Assembly (NCBI GenBank): GCA_965240325.2
Contig: OZ251236.1
Location: forward strand, 558,001-622,000
DNA: 64,000 bases
Source of the DNA: Rebecca billardiae RCC1528
Taxonomy: Eukaryota; Haptophyta
Direction: 5' to 3'
Position numbers and translations under genes: made by a program. This document shows, in pieces, positions 12,070-23,837 of this stretch (position 1 is its first letter; each line of letters opens with the position of its first letter). Below the pieces are notes generated by a model. That model worked only from the letters and a program-made list of their open reading frames with translations. It was not told the DNA's origin and did no database searches.

Positions 12070-12882
12070 GCCAGGCTGCGGCCGCGACCGCCCTGCGGCC
12101 GCCGAGGGGCAGTTGCATCACTACGTGACACCCGCGCGCGCTCGCGAGGCCGACATGGCACCGCATGTCCCGGTGCGCATGGCCGGCGAGCCGGCGGCTG
12201 GAACCGGCCGCGCCCTGCGATCGCACCGCCTGCCACGCCGCGGAACAGCTTGGCCGCGGAGGTACACATCGCTGGCCAAGCGCCAGGCGGGGCGCAGAGC
12301 GCGGGCATCATGCCATCCACGAGCCAGGCACGCAGCGCCACGCCTCGTGCGCGCAGTGCACAGCCCACTCGACGACGCCGGGCGCACGTGGGTCAGCTGG
12401 CTGTGTGCTGGCGGCTGCGCAAAGCGCGCGACGCGCACCGCCGAGACCGTGCACACGCGCGGCGCCACGCGAAGCTGAGAGCACGCGTGTGACACGTGCT
12501 ACGCCATACGACGCATCGCTGCGTCTGGGGCGTTCAACGTGCCTCGCCGCGCGCGTGCGCTTTTGCCTCCCAGCGCACGCATGGCGGCTCGCGAAGCGCG
12601 TGCGCCTGCCGCAGCGGCGAGGAAGGGCGTGCGCACGCGCGCGATCGGCGCGGATGGACCCTTGTACCTCAGCGCCGATGCGCAGCCGCGTGAGTCGCGT
12701 GCCACGCGTCGGTGCGACGTGCGAGGAGGCGCAAGGCGCCTCGGCGCGCGCGGCGCCTACTATCTCGCGCTTTCCCCGTATGTGGAGATCGACCTCAGCC
12801 GGCCTCGGCTCGGCTGAGGTCCGACCTCAGCCGCCAGCGCAGCCGCGACCCCAGCCGAGCACGATTTCCCTGAAGGGGTCTC
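12070..12882. repeat. Right inverted arm of foldback copy 1
   Basis: 813 bp, same length as both arms of copy 2. Its outer end lies 49 bp before the start codon of the JmjC gene at 12932. Confidence 0.9.
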
Positions 12883-12931
12883 GCGCCCTGCTTGCCGCGA
12901 GCTAGCGCGCGACAGCTGGCGAGCGGAGCGC

Positions 12932-15900
12932 ATGGCGCTCGTGCAGTACGCCGGGCCAGCGCCCGCGGACGCGCCGAGCATCTTCGACCTGGCGCGGCAC
13001 GACTCAAACGTCGAGGTGCTCAAGCGCGCGCTCGCCGACGACCCCGGCCGCGTGCTCGCGCGCAAAGGCGCGGGGCCGCTCGAGGCCACGCCGCTGCACG
13101 CGGCGGTGGAGGCGCACGCGGTGGCGTGCGCCCGCGCGCTCATGGGCGCGCTCGCCGAGTACGCCGCCCGCGCCGGCCAGCCCGCGCTGCCCGACGCCGC
13201 CTTGGCCGACGGCGAGGGCAACACGCCGCTCCACCTCGCCGTCGGCGCCCGGCACGCCGGCCGGCCGATGGTCGCGCCGATGGTCGGGCCGATGGTCGAG
13301 AAGATGGTCGAGGCGCTGCGCACCGCGCCGCGCTGGTTCAACCGGTGGCTGTGGCAGGTGAATAACGGCGGCCAGCGCCCCTTCCAGCTGCTGCCGCCCT
13401 CAACCTCGCGCGCGTCCGAGCGGCTGCGCGCGCTGCTGCAGCCCGCGGACCCGCCGCGCGCGCCGTTCGACAGCCTCGACATGCGCGCGCTCGAGTCGCA
13501 CGAGGCGGAGCTGGAGCGGGCGCTGGGCGCCCTCGTGCCCACGCCCGCGCCGCCCTCGCAGGAGGACGACGGGCACCACGACAAGTGCGGCCACTGCGCG
13601 AACGGCGGCAAGCTGTACACGTGCGACCGCTGCCCGCACGCGTGGCACTACGAGTGCGTCAAGGCGGCCAGCGGCGAGCTGCCCACCGACGACGAGCGGC
13701 AGGCGTGGCTCTGCCCGCGCTGCCTCGTCGACCTGTGCGCGCAGCACAGCGAGCGCGTCGCCCGCGAGCTCACGCCCGACGAGCTGCGCGCGCAGCGGCC
13801 CGGCGACGTCGAGCTGCGCGCGCTCGTGTGCTCGCTCGCGCTGCGCCCGCGCGGCGTGCTCAGGCACGCGCTGCCGGACGTCGAGGGCGCCGAGGGCGGC
13901 GAGGGCGAGGGCGCGGCCGGCTCGGCGGCGCGGGGCGGGGGCGTGCGCACGCCCCTTCCTCCCGCGCCGCCGCGCGCGCCGCCCGCGCTCATATCCGCGC
14001 GCGACTCGCCACGCACGCCCGCGCCGCCGCCCGCGGAGCGCGAGCCCAGCTCGGGCGCCGAGCAGCGGCCGCGCGTGCTCGGCGACACGATCCCGCCTGG
14101 CTGGCGCGGCCCGGCCGTGCCGCGCGTGCACTCGCTCGCGCACACGGCGCAGCTGCGCCACGCGCTGAGCACGGGCCCCGGCATCGTGCACGTGGGCGCG
14201 CCCACCGAGGCGGCGCGCGCGCTCGACGCCGAGCACCTGATCCGCTGCCTGCACCGCGCCGCGGGGCTGGGCGCGGCCGAGCCGGGCGTGCGCGCGCGCG
14301 CGCTGCAGGAGGCGGGCGGCATGCCCGCGCTCTTCCGCGGCCTCGCGCGCGCCGCGCGCGCCACCGCAGACGGCCCGACGCACGTCGCGCTGTACCACTC
14401 GGGGTACGCCCGCCAGGCGGTGCGCAACACGTCGGTGGACACGCTCGGGCAGCAGCTGAGCCGCGCGGAGCTGCAGAGAGAGCTGCACGCGCGCGGAGGG
14501 CAGCGCGCGCGCTCGGCGCGGCCGGCGCGGGCGGCGCAGCAGGCGAGGTGGCTCGCGCCCACGCCCGACGCGCAGGCGCAGACGCCGTCGTCGCAGCCGC
14601 CGGCGGAGCTCACGCTCGAAGACGTGAGCGGCCCCGCGCGACGCGCGCGCGCGCGCGCGCGCCCGCCTCTCGCGGGCTCAGCAGCCCGCGCGCGCCCACC
14701 GCCCGCCCGCCCTCTCTCCGCGCGCCCAGGCCGCCGACTTCCTCGGCGAGTCCGCCGGCGCGTACCCGCGCGTGGTGAACGTGCACACGCGCAGCGCGCC
14801 GTTGTTCGGCTCGCTGCACGCGCTGACGGCGCCGTGCGGGCTGGTGCCCGCCGAGGCGATGGTGCTCACCTCGGAGGCGGGCGCGCTCACGCGCGCGCAC
14901 GCCGACCGCACGCCGTACACCGTGGCGCTGCACCTGGTGCGCGGGCGCAAGCTGCTCATCGGCTTCGGCGCCGAGCACCTCGAGCGCGTGCTCGGCGGCT
15001 CGGAGAAGCTGCGCGCGGCGGACGACGGCATCCTGCACGGGCTCGACCCGCTGCGGCCGTGCCGCGACGACTTCCCCGAGTTTGCGCGCGCGCGGCCGAT
15101 GGCGATCGACATGCGCGCGGGCGACGTGGTCGTGTTCGCGCCGGGCGTGGTGCACTTCGTGCTCACGCTCGAGGACTCGGTGATGCTCACCGCCGAGTGC
15201 GTCGACCGCTACCAGCTCGCGCGCGCGCTCGCGGTCGCGCCCGCCGTGATGCGCACGGACGACGAGCCGCCGCGCACGCGCGCCGAGATTGCAGACGAGC
15301 TCACGCACGTGCGCACGGTGCTGGGCGTGCTGCGCGCGGCCGCGTCCGAGGCCGAGGCGGAGTGCGCCGCGGTGCTCGGGCCGGTGCTCACGCACAAGCT
15401 GCCGCACAACGCGCTGCTGCGCCTGCCCCTCTGCGCCGCGCCGCCCGGCACCGCCGCCCTCGAGCTGCGCACGCTGCGGCACGAGATGAAACGCGAGCAG
15501 GAGTTGATGCACGCGGCGCACCTGTGGGGGCCCTGGCACGCGCTCGCTGTCGACAGCGGCTACGGGATCGAAATCGTGCGCTTCGACGACGAGGCGCTCG
15601 GCGGCTTGGACGGCGCGCCCCGCCGCGCGCCGCCGCCGCCGCCACCGTCGACGACCACGACGACGACCACCGACGACGACGCCGACGACGACGCCGACGC
15701 CGACGCCGACGCCGAGGGCGAGGGCGGCGGCGGGGGCGCGCCATCGCAGCCTCGGTGGGCGGGCGCGCGCTACCCGCCGGTGGTGGCCAAGCTGGACGCC
15801 TCCGGCGCACCGACGTCGGAGCTGCGCAAGCCGACCAAGTTTGACCGGCTGCAGGGGCTGGCGGTGCTCCCCGCCGCCGACTCGCGCCCCTCCTCTCCTC

Positions 15901-17729
15901 GCTCGCACGTGTACACCGTGCTGCACGTCGAGAGCAAGGCAAACCCTCGCTTTGTGCTGCACCGCTGGAGCGCGGCGCCGAGCGGCGCGGCGGCGGCGGC
16001 CGACGGCTGTGCGGCCGACGAGCCGCCGAGGCTCGAGGTCGTGGAGGAGCTCGAGCTCGAGCTGGGCGCCGTGCACCGCTTCCAGATGTTCGGCCTCGCC
16101 GTGCTGCAGCCGTGCGTGCCCGCGCCGCCGAGGGGCGGCAGCGCGCACGGCCCGGCGCCGCCCGGCGCGCGCTCGCTGGCGAGTCTCTTCACGACCGCGG
16201 TGGACACGCACGGCCTGCTGCAGAACTGCGTGATGCGCATCGACCTCGGCCCGGACGGCGAGCTGCGCCACGCGACGCCCTCGCTGCACGCGTTCCTGCC
16301 CAAGCACGGCTGCGGCGAGCCCAAGATGCTGTGCGTGGGCCCCGCGCGCTCGCTGTTTGTGGTGACGCAGGCGAGCGCGGACGCGGGCACGACCGCCGCG
16401 CACGACGGCGCGCCCGCCGCCGCAGCGCATGACGAGCCCGCCGTGCTGCACGTCGAGCCGGACGGCGGCGTGAGCGTCTTCGCCCGCGGCACGTCGGACG
16501 GGCTGGACACGCCCCGCTCGTGCGCGTGCCTCGTCGTGCGCGGCGCGCTGCGCCTCCTCGTCGCCAACGGCGGCGGCCCGTGCGGCAAGTTCGTGACCGA
16601 GTTCGACGTGCTGCCCGGCGCACAGGAGGGCAGCGCGCGCGCGGGCGCAAAGGTGCGGCACCACGCGAGCAACATGAAGCAGCCGGTGCGCGCGCGCGCC
16701 GCCGACGACGCAAACGAGGTGCGCAAGGCCGATCTCGACGCGTTCTACCCGGTCGCGCTGCTCGTGCCGAGCGCCGCCGTGCACGCGGTCCAGCACCCGT
16801 GCGCGGCGGAGGACGCGCTGCTGCGGCCGCCACACCGCGCGCGCGCAGACGCGGACGCCGCGGCCGAGGGCGCAGCGAGAGACGAGAAGGGCGCGCCGCC
16901 GCGCGCAAAGCCCGCGCGGCTCAAGCCACCGGCGCCGCGCCCGCCCGCCGACGCCGACGCGTGCGGCTGCCCGGCCGCCAAGCCGAGCGCGTACAACGTG
17001 GGCACGCGCAAGCGCGGCGTGGACGGGCGCGAGTACGAGGTGGACGTGGCGTGCAAGCGGCTCAAGAACTCGACCATGCCCGGCGCGATCAGCCGGCACT
17101 TCTGGCGGCTCGTGGAGGCGGAGGCGGAGGAGGAGGACGCCAAGCGCGCCCACGCGGCCGGTGAGCCGGGGCCCGCGGCAGCCGGCGCGGGCGCGCTGGG
17201 CCGGCACGCGAGGCCGGCTCCACGCCGCCCCACCAGGCGGGGGAGTCCGGCGCGCGCGCCCGCGACGATCGACCTGACCAACGACACGGACGAGGAGGCG
17301 GACGCGGACGAGCACCTCGCTCCGCACGCCGCGCACCCCGACCCAGACCCGCCCGGCGCCGCGCCACTCGGCCGGCCGCCCTCGCCCGCCACGCCGTGCG
17401 CGGGCGGCCTGCAGCACACGGCCGGTGCCCCAGGGCTCGAGCCGCCGGGGCCAGGCGCCACCCCCGCGTGCGCTGCGCACCACCCTGCTGCACCGTCGGG
17501 GGCGCTGCCCGCTGGCGCCGCGCCCGCACACGTGCACGTGGACGAGGGCGCGCCGAGTCGCGACGCCGGTCCGACAGAGGACGCTGCCCCCGCCTGTGCG
17601 CCGAGCAATGCGCGCGGGGGTCACCACGCGCCCGCGATGACGACGGCGGCGCCAATGGGCTACGGCCGCGTTGTGGACGTCGAGGACGTGACGACGACGG
17701 ATGACGACGACGACGACGAAGCCTGCTAA
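12932..17729 (+). CDS. Ankyrin-PHD finger-JmjC-type protein with C-terminal propeller-like region
   Basis: Exons 12932-14623 and 14730-17729 with a 106-bp phase-0 intron (GTGAGC..CAG); 1,563 residues. Residues 45-115 hold two ankyrin-like repeats (EATPLHAAVE, GNTPLHLAV). A complete C4HC3 PHD finger lies at 219-264 (C219, C222, C231, C234, H239, C242, C261, C264). About 565-730 is a JmjC-like cupin: H621-x-D623 in AHADRTPYTVALHL and a distal His H706 in GDVVVFAPGVVHFV give the Fe(II)-binding triad. An acidic Asp/Ala run follows. About 870-1150 has repeated blade-like segments (FDRLQGLAVLPA, MFGLAVLQ) suggesting a beta-propeller. The Arg/Lys and Pro-rich C-terminus ends in an acidic tail. The expected role is a nuclear chromatin-bound 2-oxoglutarate oxygenase, by family knowledge; substrate and activity are not shown. 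The start lies 49 bp after a foldback element. Confidence 0.75.
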
Positions 17730-17967
17730 CTAATAACACTGTTGACTGTACGAGTACGACAGTGTCGCCCGTCACGAGCTCGGAGTCACAGCACACGACT
17801 GCTATTATCGCGCGATATCACGATGATGATGCGCGCCGCCGACGATCGATATGCTCAGACACCATGATCTGCATCGGCGCGGCAGCACCGAGCACGGTCA
17901 GTCGACAGCCATACGTAGGCAATCACGCGCGGGTAATAAGATTAAATATATATATATATATATATAT

Positions 17968-17996
17968 TATATATTTAACGACGTGGCAGCATCGGA
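17968..17996. repeat. 29-bp sequence repeated at 19468-19496
   Basis: ATATTTAACGACGTGGCAGC plus ATCGGA is identical at both places. The second copy abuts the left end of the TIR element at 19495, and a short hairpin (GACCGCG-GAA-CGCGGTC) sits just upstream of it. Confidence 0.8.
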
Positions 17997-19065
17997 CAAG
18001 CGTCAGGCTCAGAGTGCAACAGACACATAGAATGCGTCCGCGCCTTCCGTCCAGGTCAGATGCCAGTGCGCCACCCGCAGCCCTGCCCCCCTACGGGAGC
18101 GGGGCCGGGATGGAGCACCGCCTCGGCCTGGGGCACGCGGCGGCGACGGCAGATGCCGCCGCGGCCGAGCGCCTTCCGGATTATGGCCCGCGGTGCAGGG
18201 CGGAGCGCGCAGCGTGGAGCCCGCACCAGCGGGCCCGAACCACGTTTCAAAAAGATCTTTGATCAAGAAAAAAGGGACGGGGGGCGGCGGGAAAAAAGGG
18301 ACGGGGGGCGATTTTTAGGGCTGGCGGAGACCGAGTTTCGAGTTTTGAGATCGCATAGAGAGGTCTATTAGGCCGAAAAAGAGCGCGCCCAGCTGATTCC
18401 ATAAGTAATCGATGGATGGGACGTGAGCCTGGCCGTGACTTCAGTCCAACGGTTCGTTACGAGCGAATCGTACTCGTCTTCCCGGATCGCGTGACGTCCG
18501 GACTGGGCCACATCCGGATCGTCGGAGGTGACGTGCCCCGGCACGATGGGCGATGGCAGATATGCGGGACGGCGCCTGCACGTGCCTCCGGACCCGCCTC
18601 CCGCTTGCTGCTCACGCAGTCAGCTGCGACCGTGGCGCATGATCGCAGAAGCAGTGCCGGCAGTACGGCCTGCATCAGCTAGTGCCGCGCCGTCGTGGCG
18701 CGCGCGGTACGGTTGCGCGTTTGCAGCGCTCGCCGCTCGGCGACGGCACGCGCGTGCGGCTCAGGTGTGTCAAATGCGGTCTCGTCGGCGCGCTTTCGCC
18801 TGCCACCTCGTGCACCCGTGCCGCCAGTTTCATCGTCTTCATGAGGACTGCTGCTGCTGTCGCCATCCGCTCTCCATCACCCCGAGTCGCCGGTCGCGCG
18901 GCGCGCGCGGTAGGCACTAGGCAGGGCGTACGGTCACTCACCCGTGCAACGGGTCAAGTGGCCAGAGTACGTCTGGTCGTTGGCTGGCACGGGCCGCAGC
19001 GCTAAAGCACCCTGCTGTCACACCCGACTCCTTCAGTACTCCGAGCTCCGCGGCACGACTCACTC

Positions 19066-19211
19066 GGCACGATCGCGGACGGGTCGGATCCGAGCTGATC
19101 AGCCAGAGTTGGACACAGTTTGGCAGCTACTAGTAGTAATTCCGATGCCGATGGCACGATCGCGGACGGGTCGGATCCGAGCTGATCAGCCAGTTGGACA
19201 TTTGGCAGCTA
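19066..19211. repeat. Direct repeat, two units, period 87 bp
   Basis: A 41-bp block starting GGCACGATCGCGGACGGGTC is identical at 19066-19106 and 19153-19193. In both copies it is followed by TTGGACA...TTTGGCAGCTA with small indels. Confidence 0.8.
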
Positions 19212-19494
19212 GTTGTCAGACGGACGTCCGATTTGACGACCGGTGCCGGGTGCGGTCTCAGGTCCGCTGCTGTGATTGTGTGAAGTGTGAATGAGTCTCG
19301 CGGTCGCGCAGGCACTAGGCAGGGCGACGGTCGGACTAATAGCTTCAGTCATCTCAGAACCGACTTCAACTGGCGAACTGCCACTACGGCGGAGAGCCGC
19401 GATTGCACGGCCACCGCGGGCCCCCAACTGCGTTGATTCTATGCAGAAAAGGACCGCGGAACGCGGTCATATATTTAACGACGTGGCAGCATCG

Positions 19495-21508
19495 GATATA
19501 TGATTAAACTTTCTTCAGGAATGCGCACCAGAAAAAGCCTTAAGAATCCGCGCGGCCCAAGATGGGGTCGGCGGCCACGACGGCGGTTATGCGCCCTCGC
19601 GCGCCTTCGAGCGGCTCGTGCGCGCCATGAAGTGCGCCAAACCATGCTCGCGACATGCTCGTTCGTCGACGCTGTTCGTTGGACGATCGCATGCCAGCCC
19701 ACGCCGACGTCTGAGTGCGCCTCGCCGCGCACGGTACAGCTTTACGGTACACGGTACGATTCGGCCGCGAGCAGCCTCGTGCGCGCGACCGAGCCAGAGG
19801 TGGTCGTCGAGAGTAGCACGAGTGGCGGCACACGCGCGGGCCTGATCGTTGCCGAATATCTGACGCACCAATCGACCTCGCCCAGCGCCATCTGCTCGTT
19901 TGCGCACGTGTCGGAAAGAATGAGCAGCTGCCTGCAAACGCCGAGCGCGCAGATGAGGCGTGGGCGAGCGAAGGGGCGGCGAGGGCCGGCGCGTGCGCGC
20001 GCGTAAATTCGAGACTCCCCATACGCATCAAAACACACCGCGCTCGCTCGTCGAGCTGCGCACGGGTATCGGTGTGCGCGCGCCAACGCGGCGCGCCGTG
20101 CACGCGCCCGGCGAATGCACACCTGCTCGCGCGCGCACGCGCGCGTGATGGACCGAGGAGGTCGCGCGAGCATGCGCGATGTGTCTGGATGGAGCACGTG
20201 TGAGGTGTAGGCTGCGCTCCGCGCGCGCTCCGCCACCGTGCACCGCGCTGTCCCTCGCCCGCGCGGTCGCTGCCGAGCCCGGATTCAAACGTGTGCGAGC
20301 CCGCAAGCGCACCTCTGAGCAGCAGTCGCAGCTATCGTGTCGAAGGCTTGGCGAGAGGCAGATGTGCATGGCAAGTCGCGCAATGGGGGTGCCCATCACG
20401 CGCACACACTCGCGCACGCTCGCCGCACCACCTCGTCGCGCCCACGTGCAGCGCGCGGGGCGCGCTTCGCGCCCGGAGCAGCTGCCGAGCGGCTGCTGCG
20501 CGCGGCGCGCGCGGCGAGTAGGGCTCAGCCAATGGTCCGAGGGCGAGCCTGCCGAGCGTCGTGCGTGGCGCGCGCGGACCTAGTACAACGCCGCGTACCA
20601 CTCGCTGCCACCATAGGGCCCGTACCGGCGAGCTGTGGCCGCCGCAGACACCAAAAAGCAGCCCAACGGTCAGCGCGCGACAGCCGACGAGCGCGTGACG
20701 CGCGCGTCCACCACCGTGATGAGCACGGACGAGCGCGCGCGCCCGTGTCGTAGCTCAGGTGGGGTCCCCCGATCGCACGCACCACCGCGCTGCCACGCCT
20801 TCGACCATCTTGTGTCACCATGTGGCCGCTCGCCGCTCGCGCCGAGCGGCTGGCGGCGCAGCTGCACGACCGGCAAACAGTCAGCGCGCAGCAAGGGTGG
20901 AGTCCGGCGAGGGTCGGCCGGACTGTCCGGCGCCACCAAGGTGGACCACGCGGTGGTCACCGGCGCGCTCGTCACCACGCTCGAGGCCATGGAGGCCGCC
21001 CACGAGCAGAAATGCTCACTGCATCTGCCTGTGCACTGCCTTTGCAGTGCTCCTGTGCGCGCGCGCGCAGCGCCAACGAGCGAAAGCGTTTGCCGTGACC
21101 TAGTCCGGGGCTCAAGGGTACCACCATCAAAGAATGGAATGCGCGCAAAGGTCACGGCAAACAAATTTTGTGTCGCCCGTGCCGCGCGCGCGCGAGCACG
21201 GCCAATGCGGCTCCTTGCACATCTGCTGCAGATCGGCTCGTGCTCGTCGAGGGCGGCGAAGAGACGGGTGCGCGCTCGCGAGCGAGCGTACCTGAGAGTG
21301 ATATCGGCATCCGATCAGGAAGAGCGGGTCGATCTGCCCGCAGCTCGTCGCACGATCGCGAGAGCGCACGTGCGGTCGACGAGGAAGAAGGCCCGCATCG
21401 TGGCGTTTCCGCCAGTGGCGGGCCGGCTCGAGATTTGACGGCGAAACTCCAGCGGATTCTTAAGGCTTTTTCTGGTGCGCATTCCTGAAGAAAGTTTAAT
21501 CATATATA
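19495..21508. mobile_element. 2-kb DNA-transposon-like element with about 54-bp terminal inverted repeats
   Basis: The left end (about 19497-19551, GATTAAACTTTCTTCAGGAA onward) is the exact reverse complement of 21452-21506; the match stops at AGAATCCGC. Outside the arms both flanks are TATATA, so a TA target duplication is possible but cannot be proved. The interior is GC-rich with ORFs up to 267 codons (20635-21438 plus) that I cannot match to a transposase. A degraded or non-autonomous element is the simplest reading. Confidence 0.75.
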
Positions 21509-22206
21509 TATGTGGCGTTATAACGGAGTTATAACCGAGTGTGTCGGGAGGCTGGAAAGGCAACGCGCAGCTGGTGGACAAGGGCCGCCATCGTCTTCTA
21601 GGTCCTGCAGGTAGTTGCAGTCGATTTCCGGAGCTCATCGGCCACGGAGCTATCCTTTATCATCATCATGGCGGGCGCTGGTCCTTTCATATCGGCCAAC
21701 CACACTGGCTCCTCTGTAAGTACCCGCTCCTCTCCACTATCCGGCGCTCGAGATCATATCCAAGGTCATCTTAAGTCGGCGTGGCAACTTACCAAAGTTC
21801 ATATCAAGCAGCCCACCTAGCAGAGCTCGCTCGATCATCGGTTACACGACCTTTCGGGCCGAGCTGCTCATCTCTCGGCAGCCCCTGCTTCGGCCTGCGC
21901 ATTTGCAAAGCCCGAGGTCCCGCCATCTCCTCTGCGTTCTTTGCTTTTGCTGCCACACGCTGGCGCAGTCTGCGCGCAGCTTTGGCACCGTCGGCTCAGT
22001 CGCTCTTCCCGTTCAGCCAGGGACAAATCCCCACCACGCGCAAGTATATATTTATACATCACCATTTCGGCATGGTGTGTATCGGCATTTGCTGCATGCT
22101 CGCATATATGCTGCAATACCTGCCCTCGCATGCACATCACGCAGACTGTGGGTGATGTTCGTCCATACTCAATGGCGTCGCGTCGCTCTTCATGCAGGAG
22201 GACACA

Positions 22207-22237
<31 letters not shown>

Positions 22238-23183
22238 ATATATATATAATTATTTATTAATATAAGGACGCGCTGCGCATGTCACGTTATAAGACACTCC
22301 GGGGCTTGCGTGCTATAATGTCTGCGCGGATCTGGCCTAGAAACTGAGACTAGCGATTGGCTGGTTCGCTATATCAGATATATGGTGCAGCTCGAGAGCC
22401 GCCAAGCCGCACGAGAGCAAGGCACGAAGCACCATCGTGCAGAGGGCATCACGAAGATGCGGGCCCGGAAACAGCTGCAGCCATCATGCCAGTGGGCACT
22501 TCCGAAGGGCGTTCGCTGCGAGTGAGCGAGAGGCACTGGACTGCGTCGGTTCGCTCGGCGCCTGACGATGAAAAAACCCAGTTCACCAATTCACAATTGG
22601 CAGTCCTGTGCCGCCACCAACCTTGCCTATTTGCCTAAGGCCCAGGAGCATCACAACGAGTAGGTTGTTCGGGGTCGTTGTGCGAGCGCACAGAGCAGAC
22701 TCGAAAGTCCCTCGTGGCACGAGAAGAGGGTGGCCAAGATGGCAGCCGGACTTGAGCTCGGCCGCCTGGCTCGGGCCGAATGGCAGGCAGGTGTTGATAC
22801 GGCGCATTGCGCTCCCACCGTCCTCTTAGACAATCAGTTATTGTGCCAATAACTACACATATACGCATCATAGTCACACTAAGAAACCGGGACTACGTCG
22901 CCCGCGGCTGTGACGAGTGGCCCGCCGAGGCGCAGTGCCCGTGGGACGCGGCGCGCGGCCCGACTACCGGCACCGCTACGTCTACGAGTACACTGGCCAA
23001 GTCCCGACTTCTCCTGATGACTGACTCCTGGCCAGTGCACCGCGCAGCATCCATGCAACCTCATGCCAGATTTGCTCCAAAATATGGCCCAAATTTTTCA
23101 TCGGCCTCGCCGGCCGGGCCTAAGCCCGAAAAACTCCTAAGCGGGGGGCTCTGCCCCCCTGCTGCGCCCCCCCGCGCCTGCGC
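21509..23183. other. Gene-poor region, TA microsatellite at 22204-22250
   Basis: No supported gene. It holds a TATA/TGTA microsatellite, short ORFs without motifs, and a GC hairpin at about 23141-23158 (GGGGGGCTCTGCCCCCC). GAAAC(C/T)GGGACTA-like pieces near 22330 and 22880 resemble parts of the dispersed repeat at 23184. Confidence 0.45.
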
Positions 23184-23302
23184 GGCGGGCGGACCTAGCT
23201 AAGAAACTGCTGAGACTCCGTAGGCGCTCGGGCTACCGAACGGCTAAGAAACCGGGACTAGCCGTGAGATCTCTGACTTCTTATTGCCCGCGATTGCCTG
23301 TA
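23184..23302. repeat. Dispersed repeat, related copy at 53324-53489
   Basis: Shares GGCGGGCGGACCT, AAGAAACTGCTGAGACTCCG, GGCGCTCGGGC, ACGGCTAAGAA and CGCGATTGCCTGTA in the same order with the later copy. Indels separate the blocks. Confidence 0.8.
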
Positions 23303-23343
23303 CGCGACTATATATGCATATCGTCCGGCCGAGGACATATCGC

Positions 23344-23837
23344 ACATTAAATTATTTTAGAGGGGTCAGAGCCCCACTGTGGCCGTGGGGTGTGTGGCCC
23401 AAAATCCAAAAACCACTTTCTGTCGTCTTGAGATGAGGCTCTCAAACTTCGGGATGTCAATATTCGCCTGAAATGATCTGGGGTCACGCTGACAAGTTTT
23501 GCGAAAATAAAATGCATATCATCATACATACTGGAGATATATGACCTCAATCTCGATGCGATCTCGGCAACATTAGTAGGGGAGATACACGATCTCCAAG
23601 GTGATCTCGCTATTTGCACCAGAATCGCACCGGCTAGATCGCATTTTGGCAGTCTGAAATTGGCACAGGCGGATTCTACGCCCTGGAAGTACAGTAAGCC
23701 TTAACGCCTACTAACTAGATCGTCCAAGTAAACTTACCCGTGTGATAGTTCATGCTAAGAGATTTCGTCGGGAGATTATTGTATTTGTGGCACCCGGGAG
23801 TGTAACGGTCGGAGCTCTGACCCCACTACATTAAATT
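23344..23837. mobile_element. MITE-like element with candidate 10-bp target-site duplication
   Basis: ACATTAAATT occurs in direct orientation at 23344-23353 and 23828-23837. Just inside, AGAGGGGTCAGAGCCCC (23359 onward) and the reverse complement of the right end (AGTGGGGTCAGAGCTCC) form imperfect terminal inverted repeats. The interior is AT-richer than its surroundings. It includes a 90-codon minus ORF (23347-23619) that spans the left end, so it is probably not an independent gene. Confidence 0.6.

Larger units (their letters stand above)
10699..12882. mobile_element. Foldback element, copy 1 (2,184 bp, arms above 800 bp)
   Basis: The sequence starts GAGACCCCTTCAGGG and ends with its reverse complement CCCTGAAGGGGTCTC. 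Left arm 10699-11522 (824 bp) and right arm 12070-12882 (813 bp) are near-perfect inverted repeats around a 547-bp unique centre. A second copy lies at 28954-31126. The left arm has two small insertions absent from the other three arms, 4 bp near 10752 and 7 bp near 10804. Many overlapping ORFs exist in the arms but none resembles a transposase, so this is a non-autonomous, foldback-type (long-TIR) element. No clean target-site duplication is seen (GGCTT left, GCGCC right). Confidence 0.85.
17730..19494. other. Gene-poor region with AT microsatellite and short direct repeats
   Basis: No supported gene. It contains a TA microsatellite (about 17945-17972), a 20-bp direct repeat of the GAAAAAAGGGACGGGGGGCG type at about 18269 and 18292, and an 87-bp-period direct repeat at 19066-19211. 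ORFs of 70-166 codons lack recognisable motifs. Confidence 0.5.

Noticed and set aside
12165-12905. 246-codon ORF in the foldback right arm as a transposase
   Set aside because: The same arm is open in several frames because of high GC, the translation has no transposase motif, and both arms would encode it in opposite directions.
14610-17627. Long minus-strand open frame of about 1,000 codons
   Set aside because: It is the antisense shadow of the GC-rich JmjC exon. It has no domains and is dominated by Arg/Ala/His, whereas the plus strand has a PHD finger and JmjC ligands.
23347-23619. 90-codon ORF as a gene
   Set aside because: It overlaps the terminus of the MITE-like element and has no recognisable motif or typical GC-rich third positions.
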